From positions 23,016 to 87,015 of the forward strand of contig CALWEQ010000005.1 in NCBI GenBank assembly GCA_944377365.1: a stretch of DNA of 64,000 nucleotides, in the 5' to 3' direction. Both the position numbers and the translations under genes were made by a program. The DNA comes from an uncultured Clostridia bacterium (GTDB lineage Bacteria > Bacillota > Clostridia > Christensenellales > UBA1242). Positions 18,038-26,560 of this stretch are shown here, piece by piece (positions within the stretch are counted from its first letter, which is position 1; the number at the start of each line of letters is the position of its first letter). The notes under the pieces were generated by a model. That model was not told the origin of the DNA and searched no databases. It saw nothing but the letters and a program-made list of their open reading frames with translations.

Positions 18038-19423
18038 TTATAAAAGTTTGTTGCCGTCAGCGGTTTTTACAACTTTTAAAACATTTTCTTCTTCGCCCGT
18101 TGTGGCATTAAGATAAAAATAATACGTAGCTCCATTCTTTTCACATTCGTATTCAAAACATATTATTTCTTTGTTGTAATCGATCGGAGCAAGAACTGTT
18201 CGCATATTTTTGACTGTCATTTGACTAGGCAACCTGTCTTTAAACGCACTTGGAGAAAGCTTCGGTGTTGAAAGATTGCGATCTGTGTGGTTCATAAAAT
18301 AACTCGTCGCATCATATCCTATCACCGTTCCGCTACCAAGATCGACTTTGACTTTTACTAAATCAGGATATAAAACTATGTTGCTTTGCATTGGAGCGAG
18401 ATTGTAATACATGCAATTTTCTAAGCCATCTTTCCAAACGATTTGTGGATCATTTACACCATTTTCTTTCGCAAAGTCAACAGCAATTTTTTGAGCAGAT
18501 TGCTCATCAATGTTTTTTTCTCCAGTTTCACTGCCTCTGCCACTGACGGTCAAAACGTGACCGCCAATTTTAGAAACTTGAACAAACAATTTTTGTGAAT
18601 CGGTGTTGACAACGTTATATGTAAAAGTTTCAAAGCGCGAATTGATTTCACCTGCATAATCGATAGTTGCCACATTTTTAAAACATCTTTCAATTTCTGT
18701 TTTGCATTCCTCTTTGTTTTTTCGTTCTCCTGAAAGCCCTTTAACAGTTTTATCCAATGTCGAATCAGAAAACGGTCCATCGTAAATCATCACTGGATAA
18801 TCCATGTTGTCTCCCTTAATTTTTGACATTTCAATTGTAAAATTGTTGTAATCTCCGTCCAACATTAAACTTTGATTTAAAATAGAATAGTTGTTTTGAA
18901 CTTTTTTTGAAAATTCATTTATTTGTTTTTTCATGTCCTTTACGCTTTTGTGAAGCTTGTCTATCGTGTCAAGATCAGTTTGTTTAAGGGCCTTGCCTTG
19001 CACTAAAGAATCCGCAAGGGTTTGTGAGTAACCTCCAAGCTGATTAATAAATTGCACACTCTTTGAAAGCGAATTTCTTGAAATTGGCAAACCTGCAATT
19101 GCATTTTGAGCAAGCTTTGAATTTGAAGCAATTTCACTTAACATCTTTTTTTGATATGTAGGGCTGTTGGATGCAAGCACTTTGCTTAATTTTGTTTCAA
19201 CATTGTTTACGCTTTCAACAAGATCATACATGTTTTTTTGATAAACATTTTCAAGTTGAACTTCGTAATTCATTCTTTGTGATTCGCTTGTCCCAAATGC
19301 AACCGCCAAGCAAACAGTTGAAATTCCTAAAACTGCTGTCGCAATTGACAAACCTATAACAACTTTTTTTGAATATTTTTTTCTTTTAGGCTCACTAGCC
19401 AAAATGTCTTTTTCTTTTTTCAT
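18038..19423 (-). CDS. ypeB: Germination protein YpeB
   Basis: YpeB is needed for assembly and control of the spore-cortex lytic enzyme SleB in the inner spore membrane region. This 461-residue protein has a basic N terminus, one transmembrane segment at about residues 21-43, a helical region of about 180 residues, and C-terminal PepSY-like repeats (for example the IDEQSAQKIAVDFAKENGV segment). It lies 10 bp downstream of sleB, the classical sleB-ypeB pair. Expression in the forespore is inferred from the family. Confidence 0.92.
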   Translation of the reverse strand: MKKEKDILASEPKRKKYSKKVVIGLSIATAVLGISTVCLAVAFGTSESQRMNYEVQLENVYQKNMYDLVESVNNVETKLSKVLASNSPTYQKKMLSEIASNSKLAQNAIAGLPISRNSLSKSVQFINQLGGYSQTLADSLVQGKALKQTDLDTIDKLHKSVKDMKKQINEFSKKVQNNYSILNQSLMLDGDYNNFTIEMSKIKGDNMDYPVMIYDGPFSDSTLDKTVKGLSGERKNKEECKTEIERCFKNVATIDYAGEINSRFETFTYNVVNTDSQKLFVQVSKIGGHVLTVSGRGSETGEKNIDEQSAQKIAVDFAKENGVNDPQIVWKDGLENCMYYNLAPMQSNIVLYPDLVKVKVDLGSGTVIGYDATSYFMNHTDRNLSTPKLSPSAFKDRLPSQMTVKNMRTVLAPIDYNKEIICFEYECEKNGATYYFYLNATTGEEENVLKVVKTADGNKLL

Positions 19424-19433
19424 TTAAATCCTC

Positions 19434-20105
19434 CTATATTGCAAAAACGTGTTTGCCTATTGTTACAACAGTAGTTCTTGAAAATATCCACTCGCTTGTC
19501 GCTGTCGTAGGGTTGTAATAATAAAGACAACCATATGTAGGATCCCAACCATTCATAGCATCTTTTGCTGCACTATATGCTGTGCTGTTTGGCTCGAGGT
19601 TTATCTGTCCGTCATGCACTGCGGTAAATGCCCAAGGCTGATAAATCACCTCCGCTATTGTATTTGGAAATTGTGGACTTTCTACCCTGTTTAAAACAAC
19701 TGCTGCGACAGCAACTTGCCCTTCGTATGGCTCGCCTCTAGCTTCTGAATAAACACATTTTGCAAGTAAGTAAAGATCGCTCCCTGATTGCGCGACTTCT
19801 TCTGAATTTAAAGTAACGCCAAGTGCTGATGCGGTTTTTGGCCCTACTATTCCATCAGCTGTTAGGCCATTTGCTTTTTGAAAAGCAATAACGGCACTCC
19901 TCGTTCCTTGTCCATAAACGCCATCAACACTACCTTTATAATAGCCGAGTTCTTTAAGTTTTTGTTGAATTGCTTTGTTTTCAGAAACCGTTGTGGCAAC
20001 GCAGACACCTATCCTATCCGAACCTCCCAATGTTGTCTTAGCAAACGCTACAGGTGAAGCTAGCATGATGACGCCCAAAGCAAGCGACATGATTTTTGTT
20101 TTCAT
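19434..20105 (-). CDS. sleB: Spore cortex-lytic enzyme SleB
   Basis: SleB is a lytic transglycosylase that degrades cortex peptidoglycan during germination. The 223-residue precursor has a signal peptide (MKTKIMSLALG... to about AFA), one peptidoglycan-binding type 1 domain (QQKLKELGYYKGSVDGVYG), and a Hydrolase_2/SleB catalytic domain with the expected Glu in CVYSEARGEPYEGQ and the motif VAAVVLNRV. The frame extends to 20126, but AAGGGGG lies inside that extension just before the ATG at 20105, which is therefore the start. It follows spoIIR by 40 bp and precedes ypeB by 10 bp, so the three probably form one transcript. Confidence 0.95.
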   Translation of the reverse strand: MKTKIMSLALGVIMLASPVAFAKTTLGGSDRIGVCVATTVSENKAIQQKLKELGYYKGSVDGVYGQGTRSAVIAFQKANGLTADGIVGPKTASALGVTLNSEEVAQSGSDLYLLAKCVYSEARGEPYEGQVAVAAVVLNRVESPQFPNTIAEVIYQPWAFTAVHDGQINLEPNSTAYSAAKDAMNGWDPTYGCLYYYNPTTATSEWIFSRTTVVTIGKHVFAI

Positions 20106-20145
20106 TTTTCCCCCTTGATATTGCAATTAACTTAACACAAAAAAA

Positions 20146-20667
20146 TTAAGTTACACTATTAATTATTTCCCAAATTTTTGAAATATAAACATAATTTGTC
20201 GAATTTTCACTTTTTGTAAAACAAAATGCCGGATACACTAGGCACCACCAATTGTCGCCTTCGCCAGAACCTAAATCTAAAATTACTGCTTCATATTCAC
20301 CAGCAGGAAGTGTTATGTCATCATACACGCGAGTTGGAAATTTTTCTGTGGCAATGCGCGTTTTGCCTTGATAGTCAAAACCTTCGCTTTCAAGCACTGC
20401 ATCTGCAACTGCATTTAGATATGAAATGTTGTTTTCAATAATGTTTTTTGCTTCTTCTTTCGTTTTAGCTTCGCTTAACAATGGTATGAGACTTTCCACT
20501 ATCGCATCTTTAACCAAATATTTAACTCTTTGGTCATCCACTGAATTAGAGTTTGCGCGAATGTGTATTCGTAAATATTCTGTTTGGTTTTCTTGTGTAA
20601 ACAGTGGTGCACAAGCCATTAAGGCTCCTAAAATGAAAACTGAAATTATACAAACAATCCATTTCAT
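20146..20667 (-). CDS. spoIIR: Stage II sporulation protein R (SpoIIR)
   Basis: SpoIIR is the forespore-made signal that crosses the septum and triggers SpoIIGA to process pro-sigma-E in the mother cell. This 173-residue protein has an N-terminal signal or anchor (residues 1-20), the family core LRIHIRANSNSVDDQRVKYLVKDAI, and the C-terminal YPAFCF segment. Location upstream of sleB-ypeB groups forespore-expressed genes. Its ribosome site lies in the 3' arm of a strong hairpin immediately upstream. Confidence 0.94.
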   Translation of the reverse strand: MKWIVCIISVFILGALMACAPLFTQENQTEYLRIHIRANSNSVDDQRVKYLVKDAIVESLIPLLSEAKTKEEAKNIIENNISYLNAVADAVLESEGFDYQGKTRIATEKFPTRVYDDITLPAGEYEAVILDLGSGEGDNWWCLVYPAFCFTKSENSTNYVYISKIWEIINSVT

Positions 20668-20697
20668 AAAAAAACTCCCTTTTCAAAAAGGAGTTTT
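20668..20697 (-). terminator. Terminator-like hairpin embedding the spoIIR ribosome site
   Basis: On the minus strand a 12-bp stem (5' arm 20697-20686, 3' arm 20682-20671, one G-U pair, 3-nt loop) is followed by a seven-T run that runs into the spoIIR ATG at 20667. The 3' arm contains AAAAGGGAG, the only good ribosome site, 7 nt before the start. The structure can end the upstream SipL-like transcript and also hide the spoIIR ribosome site. Confidence 0.75.
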
Positions 20698-20761
20698 GAC
20701 TGGAAATAAGTTTTAAAGTCGCTTTTTTTTTAAAATTTTAAGGTTTTTTTAAGTTATTTTG

Positions 20762-22276
20762 TTATTTGGCTTTTTGATAAAATATCAAAACGTCGCTATT
20801 CGATTGCAATGGAAAAGACAATTCTGGGTTTTGCCTAGCCACATCACTTTCTCTAACTCTGCTAGATTTTGCAACATCCCAAAGCGTGTCGCCCTCTTTA
20901 GCAAACACTACTTGCATTGCACAATCAGGGTCAGGCAATTTCTCTCCAATATCAGCAGAAGATATCACCGCAGACACATCGTCATCACTCAATGAAACAA
21001 TAGCTTTAATTTTTGCATCGAAGAAAAGCTCTCTTCCTTTTTTGACAACGACATCAACATCTGTCAATACCGCATCAACATTCAACATCGTCTCATCATT
21101 TGCTTTTGTTTTGTCGGAAATAGAAAAAGGAACTTCAATTTCGACAGAGCTAATCGAACTGCTCTCATCATTTAAATACACAACACATGTTTTTGCTATG
21201 CCATCAATAGTAATCTCGCCATTTTGTACTGAGGCGTTTGTAATTTCTGCCGAACTTCCAAATGTGAATAGTATTTTATCAACACGAGGTTGGCTTTCAT
21301 CCAATGTTAATGAACCATCTATTTTGCCATCAACAAATTCCAAAGGCAATAATTTTGACATGTTGAAGCTCTCAGTAGAAACTTCCATTTCATGAGTTAA
21401 ACTATATAAATCTTCTATGGTTTTAATGGAAATTTCCTCATAAGCGAGCGCAGTAATGCTAAATGGTACGTTTATTATTATTTTTGTTCCTCTATCTTCA
21501 TCTTCAACTTCAACTTTTACATCAGAATTTAAAATTTTTGCGAAGGCTTCAACTAAACTCTCTCTCGTCGCTCCTTCAATCTCTAATTCCTCTTTGAATG
21601 AATCATAAAGTTGAACTGAATCAAATCTATCATCCTCATCAATAAACAAAACTTTTGTAAAAATATCGCCACTAACAGAGACAAAGTTTATACCAGCTTC
21701 CGTATTTTTGACAATGACCCCTGTCTCTGTCCCTAAAACCTTTTTAACTTTTTGCCTATGAGAATGTTCTAACGTCTCGTTTGCTTGACTTGTTGCACTC
21801 CCAATAAATCTTACAACGGATATGTCTTCTTCTTTGACACAAACATCGTCGTCTGCTGTCGACAAAGCATTGATTTGTTCGCTCGAGATCAAAATGCCGG
21901 ATTGCTCAAGTGTAATGCTTATTCTAGCTTCTGAGCCAGAAACGGAATCAATGTTGTAGTCAATAACTCTCAATTTTATTATTGCTTTTTCTCCAGCGCG
22001 AATTGAATCATCGGCGAATTTTGATGATATTGGGCACGATGAAAAAGCACTGGCTACTTCGCCGTTTTCAAGGCTGTAAATCATGCAGATGTCTACATGT
22101 CCCGTAAAACTAACGTTACCCTCGCTTACCTCTTGATTGTCATCAGTTGCAAAGATAGAAACCGCTTGCACCCTAGCTATTTCTCCATCAGCGTTTACGA
22201 CGCAATTGACGCTAATTTCGCCTTTTGGTAGGTGCGTCTTTCTAACAACCTTAAAATTATTTGATTCAAACGACAT
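20762..22276 (-). CDS. SipL-like DUF3794 and LysM spore-envelope protein
   Basis: The 504-residue protein has several DUF3794 (SPOCS) modules, recognised in the N-terminal third (KGEISVNCVVNADGEIARVQAVSIF) and again around FSISDKTKANDETMLNVDAVLTDVD. It ends in a LysM domain (AKEGDTLWDVAKSSRVRESDVARQNPEL). This is the architecture of clostridial SipL, which binds SpoIVA through LysM and ties the coat to the forespore membrane. Start at ATG 22276 after AGGGGG. It is divergent from veg, a neighbourhood found in other clostridia, and lies upstream of spoIIR. I leave the symbol blank because paralogues with this architecture exist. Confidence 0.85.
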   Translation of the reverse strand: MSFESNNFKVVRKTHLPKGEISVNCVVNADGEIARVQAVSIFATDDNQEVSEGNVSFTGHVDICMIYSLENGEVASAFSSCPISSKFADDSIRAGEKAIIKLRVIDYNIDSVSGSEARISITLEQSGILISSEQINALSTADDDVCVKEEDISVVRFIGSATSQANETLEHSHRQKVKKVLGTETGVIVKNTEAGINFVSVSGDIFTKVLFIDEDDRFDSVQLYDSFKEELEIEGATRESLVEAFAKILNSDVKVEVEDEDRGTKIIINVPFSITALAYEEISIKTIEDLYSLTHEMEVSTESFNMSKLLPLEFVDGKIDGSLTLDESQPRVDKILFTFGSSAEITNASVQNGEITIDGIAKTCVVYLNDESSSISSVEIEVPFSISDKTKANDETMLNVDAVLTDVDVVVKKGRELFFDAKIKAIVSLSDDDVSAVISSADIGEKLPDPDCAMQVVFAKEGDTLWDVAKSSRVRESDVARQNPELSFPLQSNSDVLIFYQKAK

Positions 22277-22389
22277 ATATTTCCCCCTAAATTTTGTTTA
22301 CGCTAGTATTCTATTAATGAAAAATGCCAAGTATTCCAAATGTTTAAAAAATTATTTTTTTGTCAACAATCATGTCAAGCGAGGTAAAA

Positions 22390-22626
22390 ATGAAAAGACC
22401 CACCGATCAGTTGTTAAATGTTAAAGAAAAGATTGCCTCATTAAAAGGCATGGAAATAGAAATGAGCATAAATCGCGGAAGAAAAAAGTTTGACAATGTC
22501 AGTGCAACCGTAGCAGATGTCTACCCTAGTGTTTTCACGGTAAAGATAAAAGGAGTTAAACAGCCATTGCAAACATTTTCTTATTTTGACGTGCTATGTG
22601 GAAATATAACAATTCAAAGCAGTTAA
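22390..22626 (+). CDS. veg: Veg family protein
   Basis: This 78-residue protein matches the Veg (DUF1021) family: GMEIEMSINRGRKKF, then the signature ATVADVYPSVFTVKI and the C-terminal SYFDVLCGNITI. Veg is a small cytoplasmic protein linked to biofilm matrix control and germination in Bacillus; its biochemical role is unsettled. The frame is open from 22360, but GAGGT at 22381-22385 sets the ATG at 22390. It is divergent from the SipL-like gene across a gap of about 110 bp. Confidence 0.92.
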   Translation: MKRPTDQLLNVKEKIASLKGMEIEMSINRGRKKFDNVSATVADVYPSVFTVKIKGVKQPLQTFSYFDVLCGNITIQSS

Positions 22627-22649
22627 ATAAAAAATTCACCTGTTTTGTT

Positions 22650-22677
22650 TTGATTTTAAAAATTTTGTTGCTATAAT
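22650..22677 (+). promoter_or_regulatory. Promoter giving a leaderless MFS transcript
   Basis: TTGATT (22650-22655), 16 bp, then TATAAT (22672-22677). Start would fall about at the ATG (22684), and no ribosome site is present between. Confidence 0.6.
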
Positions 22678-22683
22678 TTTCTT

Positions 22684-23916
22684 ATGAATGAATCTGTAAA
22701 GATCAACAAAAGAAAAGCTTTGCTTTTTAGCATTTATCGAGGGCTAACAGCCGATTGGTTTTTTATTTATGCAATTGACAGCATTTTTTACAGTGAAGTA
22801 AAGATGATGTCTTTTTCACAAATTTCTTTAATTGCGACAATTGCATCATTGAGTTACATTTTAATTTGTTTGCCAACAGTCAGATTAGTAAGAAAAATTG
22901 GAACGGTGCGCTCAACGCAACTGGGGACTGCTTTATTTTTAATTTCAGCCGTCATGATGGTGTTTGATCCCATTGTAATCTACATTTCACAACCTGTTTT
23001 TATGTTTGGAATGGCATTAAAAAATTCCAGCGATTCAAAAATTCTAAAAGACAACCTAAAAATGTATGGTCTTAGTAAAGATTATTCAAAACACACGAGC
23101 ATTTCCAAATTTATATGGACATTTGTAAATGCCATTTCCACTATTCTATCTGGATTTATGTTTGATCTATGGCCATACTCACCAATAGTAGCAAGTTGTG
23201 TTATTATGTTAATAATGTTAATTTTATCGTTCTTTGTAAAAAATGAAAAAGAATCATTTAAAAAAGCAAACAATTTGCCTCCTCATAATGTTAAAATTGA
23301 AAAATTTGAATTCTTTAAACTATTTAAATATAGGACAACATGGCTATTGTTTTTCTTTGCAATATTCTTTTACGGTTTTGTTGCTGGAGGAATGGATATA
23401 GCAAAATTACCATTTCAAGAGTTAAATTTTTCTACAGTAACGATAACAACAGTTTGCTTGATAGCTTATTTTTTAAGAGCTATCACTGCATTCGCTTTTG
23501 GATTTATATATGAAAAATTGAGATTTAATTCGATCTATATTGTCATATCATTATGTTCAATAGGAGCTTTAATGCTGGGGCTTGGAGGTATTTTGTCCGC
23601 AGGCACAACCGCATTAATCATAATGGGAATTGGAATTGCATTGCTTTACTCTTCAAGAGACCCGTTCAACTTGATACGAGAAGATTTTGTTATGAACAGC
23701 AATGGCCTGACAAAACGACAAACATTGTTACAGATTACTTCAATTGGCTCTTATTTGGGTAGATTAATAATAACTTTAGTAATCAGCATCGTTTTAAACT
23801 ATCAGACAATATTTACAGTCTTTTTACTTCTTCTTGCTCTAACTCCTTTTTGCATAGTAATTTCAGTGCTTTTAAGAAGAAAACAAAAAATAAACAAATA
23901 TGAAATGTTTTATTAA
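22684..23916 (+). CDS. Major facilitator superfamily transporter
   Basis: A 410-residue protein with about 12 predicted membrane helices and a central cytoplasmic loop (KKANNLPPHNVKIEKFEFFKLF) separating two six-helix halves, the MFS plan. A partial MFS motif A is seen after helix 2 (RLVRKIGTVRST). The substrate is unknown; drug efflux or small-solute transport are both possible. There is no ribosome site before ATG 22684, and the promoter suggests a leaderless mRNA. The gene is on the opposite strand to its downstream neighbours, unusually AT-rich, and not part of an operon. Confidence 0.82.
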   Translation: MNESVKINKRKALLFSIYRGLTADWFFIYAIDSIFYSEVKMMSFSQISLIATIASLSYILICLPTVRLVRKIGTVRSTQLGTALFLISAVMMVFDPIVIYISQPVFMFGMALKNSSDSKILKDNLKMYGLSKDYSKHTSISKFIWTFVNAISTILSGFMFDLWPYSPIVASCVIMLIMLILSFFVKNEKESFKKANNLPPHNVKIEKFEFFKLFKYRTTWLLFFFAIFFYGFVAGGMDIAKLPFQELNFSTVTITTVCLIAYFLRAITAFAFGFIYEKLRFNSIYIVISLCSIGALMLGLGGILSAGTTALIIMGIGIALLYSSRDPFNLIREDFVMNSNGLTKRQTLLQITSIGSYLGRLIITLVISIVLNYQTIFTVFLLLLALTPFCIVISVLLRRKQKINKYEMFY

Positions 23917-24002
23917 TACTTTAAAATGATATCCACAAAACATTAATATATTTTAGATTATAATAAATAATAAAATACAAAAATATAATTAAAAATAAAA
24001 TA

Positions 24003-24030
24003 TAAAAACGCTTTTAAAAAGCGTTTTATT
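24003..24030. terminator. Bidirectional terminator between MFS gene and rpe
   Basis: The stem AAAACGCTTTT/AAAAGCGTTTT is flanked by A- and T-runs and lies at the convergence of the plus-strand MFS gene and minus-strand rpe, touching the rpe stop codon. The gap before it (23917-24002) is AT-rich only. Confidence 0.82.
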
Positions 24031-24694
24031 TTTGGCACTTTAATTTTTTTATAGCATTATTTTTGTCCGACGAATTGTAAACAAAACTGCCACTAACAAG
24101 AATGTCCGCTCCAAATTCTGCAAGAAGTTTGCAATTTTGATCATTGACTCCACCATCAACTTCTATTTTAAAATTTAACCTGTTTTCTGTCCTAAACTCG
24201 TTTAATTGCGACAATTTTTTGTAAACGTCTGTTTGTAATTTTTGTCCACTTGCACCTGGCTCGACCGACATAACCAAAACAATATCAGTGCCATATAAAA
24301 AGTTTTTTATTTCTTGTATTTGCGTCTTTGGTTTAAAACTTAATCCGCATAAGCACTTTTTTGACTTAATAAAATTTAAGGTGCCAATTATATCGCTTTT
24401 ATTTTTAAATGCTTCATAATGCACCGTGATAATGTTCGCACCTGCTTCAACATATTTTTTTACCAAATCTTTTGGCTCGTCCACCATAAGATGTACATCC
24501 AACATTATCAAACTTGAATCATTAATATTTTTAACAAGTTCCTCATCAAAATTTTGTTTTTCAACAAATTTTCCATCCATGATATCGCAATGAAGCATAT
24601 CAGCTTTGTCTTGCATGAAACGTGCATATTCAATTATCTCCTGAATGCTATTTATTGGATCTGTGGAAACAGAAATGTCAACCTTCTTCTTCAT
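24026..24694 (-). CDS. rpe: Ribulose-phosphate 3-epimerase
   Basis: Rpe interconverts ribulose 5-phosphate and xylulose 5-phosphate in the pentose phosphate pathway. The 222-residue TIM barrel shows MLHCDIMDGKFV (metal and catalytic Asp), LDVHLMVDEP, ITVHYEA, VMSVEPGASGQ, and IEVDGGVN with the second catalytic Asp. The usual VNPG(F/Y)GGQ loop reads VEPGASGQ, a mild divergence. Start at ATG 24694 after AGGGGAG. It is the last gene of the priA-def-fmt-rlmN-rsgA-rpe run. Confidence 0.9.
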   Translation of the reverse strand: MKKKVDISVSTDPINSIQEIIEYARFMQDKADMLHCDIMDGKFVEKQNFDEELVKNINDSSLIMLDVHLMVDEPKDLVKKYVEAGANIITVHYEAFKNKSDIIGTLNFIKSKKCLCGLSFKPKTQIQEIKNFLYGTDIVLVMSVEPGASGQKLQTDVYKKLSQLNEFRTENRLNFKIEVDGGVNDQNCKLLAEFGADILVSGSFVYNSSDKNNAIKKLKCQK

Positions 24695-24695
24695 A

Positions 24696-25532
24696 TTATC
24701 TCCCCTTGCTGTTCAAAGCATTAAACAACTTTACATAACTATTATATCTTTTCTTATCAATTTTCCCAAAATTTAACGCACTTTTAACGCCACATTTTTT
24801 TTCTGCAATATGATTGCAAGAAGCATATTCACACTCGTCAATAAATTGAGCAAACTCATCAAAACACCTGTCTAGCAAATTTTTGTCAACATCAATAAGA
24901 CTTTCATCAAGTTTTGAAAAACCCGCTGTATCTGCCATATAATCATTTTTACCGACATTATATAAAGTTACCATTCTTGTGGTCTGTTTGCCTCTGTCAG
25001 TTTTAACTGAAAGTTCTCCTATTTTTTCTCGTTGTTCACCTAAAATTGCATTTATTAGTGATGACTTTCCAACTGCGCTTTGCCCTGCAAAAGCACAAAC
25101 GCCTTTTACGTGTTTCAAAATTTGTTTTACATCTTCATCTTTCGCGCTAACAAAACAAATTGGAAGAACATTTTTATAAGTTTTTTGCAAATCTTTTTTT
25201 AAATCTTCATTCAATATGTCTTTTTTGTTGACTATCAGAACAGGACTTATGTCATTTGCCTTACAAAACGTAATCAATTTGTCGATTAAATAAAAGTCTG
25301 GCTTAGGTGTGCTTGCTAATACAATAAACATTTTGTCAAGGTTTGCTATTGGAGGTCTGACTAGCAAGTTTTTACGAGGCAAAACCTTTTCAATCGTTTT
25401 TTGTTTTTCATCGTACTCAACGACGTCTCCAACAAAGATTCCATCATTTTTCAAATTTTTTCTTGCCAAAAAAGCTTCATCACCGATGAAAAATAAATTG
25501 GCATTTTTCTTTACTACTAGACCCGTTTTCAT
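24696..25532 (-). CDS. rsgA: Ribosome small-subunit-dependent GTPase RsgA
   Basis: RsgA is a circularly permuted GTPase acting in late 30S assembly. The 278-residue protein has an N-terminal OB-like region, then G motifs in permuted order: VNKKD (G4), VSAK (G5), GQSAVGKSSLINAI (G1 P-loop), a switch region with TT, and DTAGF (G3). It ends in a zinc-binding segment with CEYASCNHIAEKKCGV. It overlaps rlmN by 4 bp and is followed after 1 bp by rpe, an arrangement seen in many Bacillota. Confidence 0.95.
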   Translation of the reverse strand: MKTGLVVKKNANLFFIGDEAFLARKNLKNDGIFVGDVVEYDEKQKTIEKVLPRKNLLVRPPIANLDKMFIVLASTPKPDFYLIDKLITFCKANDISPVLIVNKKDILNEDLKKDLQKTYKNVLPICFVSAKDEDVKQILKHVKGVCAFAGQSAVGKSSLINAILGEQREKIGELSVKTDRGKQTTRMVTLYNVGKNDYMADTAGFSKLDESLIDVDKNLLDRCFDEFAQFIDECEYASCNHIAEKKCGVKSALNFGKIDKKRYNSYVKLFNALNSKGR

Positions 25533-26560
25533 GACTCCTCCGCCATAACTTGTCTTCTAAGTTGTCCACAGGCGCCACTTATATCCGCGCCCATAGTCCT
25601 TCTTTTAGTAGCATTAATTTTGCATGAAAGAAGTCTATCTAAAAACAATTTTACTCGTTTTTCATCTGATCCCAACAAATTTTTTTCTTTGACATAATTT
25701 AGAGGAATAAGATTTACTAGACATGGCAACCCTTTCAAAAGCGAAGCCAACTCGTCAGCATCTTTTAAACTGTCGTTTTCACCTGCAACAAGAGCATATT
25801 CAAACGCAAATCTCCGTCCAGTTTTTTCAAAATAATATTTACATGCTTTTATGATTTGCTCAATCGAATAAGCTTTTGCAATAGGCATAATTTTTCGCCT
25901 TTTTTCATCACTTGTCGAATGTAAAGAAATTGTGAGATTTACGCAAAAACCGTCATCAGCCAACTGATAAATTTTTGGCACAAGCCCGCAGGTTGACAAA
26001 GTGATATTCCTTTGACTAATGTTTATACCTTCATTGGACGAAACGAGTTTAAGAAATTTTGTGACATTTTCATAATTATCAAGTGGTTCTCCCATTCCCA
26101 TTAAGACAATGTTGGTCACTTTTCGATTTTTTACATTTCCGCCTTGGTCCCTGTTAACACACAACACCTGTTGTAAGATCTCTCCGGCGCTAAGGTTTCT
26201 CTTAAGTCCGTTCATCCCCGACGCGCAAAAAGCACATCCCATGCGACAGCCAACTTGAGTTGAAACACAAAGAGTGTTGCCATATTTATATTGCATGAAA
26301 ACGCCTTCAACGATTTCTCCGTCAGAAAATCTAAAAATGTATTTTGTCGTGCCATCCACACTTTTTAATTTCCTTAAAATACAAAAACAAGGATAATCTT
26401 TTGCAATCTTATTTTTAAAAGAAGCTGAAAGATTTGAAATTTCTTCAAGATTTTTTGCCTGCAAAAGTGCATCAAAAAGTTGTCCACCTCTGAACGCCGG
26501 CTCCCCCAACTGCTTAACATATTCAATTGTTTGGTTCTTATCAAAATCAAGAAGCATCAT
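25529..26560 (-). CDS. rlmN: 23S rRNA (adenine-2503-C2)/tRNA methyltransferase RlmN
   Basis: RlmN is a radical-SAM enzyme that methylates A2503 of 23S rRNA and A37 of some tRNAs. The 343-residue protein shows the cluster motif CVSTQVGCRMGCAFCASG (CxxxCxxC), the SAM-binding GMGEPLDN, and a C-terminal catalytic Cys in GADISGACGQLR. Two ATGs (26560 and 26557) follow AAGGTG; either could be used. It overlaps fmt by 14 bp and rsgA by 4 bp. Confidence 0.95.
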   Translation of the reverse strand: MMLLDFDKNQTIEYVKQLGEPAFRGGQLFDALLQAKNLEEISNLSASFKNKIAKDYPCFCILRKLKSVDGTTKYIFRFSDGEIVEGVFMQYKYGNTLCVSTQVGCRMGCAFCASGMNGLKRNLSAGEILQQVLCVNRDQGGNVKNRKVTNIVLMGMGEPLDNYENVTKFLKLVSSNEGINISQRNITLSTCGLVPKIYQLADDGFCVNLTISLHSTSDEKRRKIMPIAKAYSIEQIIKACKYYFEKTGRRFAFEYALVAGENDSLKDADELASLLKGLPCLVNLIPLNYVKEKNLLGSDEKRVKLFLDRLLSCKINATKRRTMGADISGACGQLRRQVMAEES

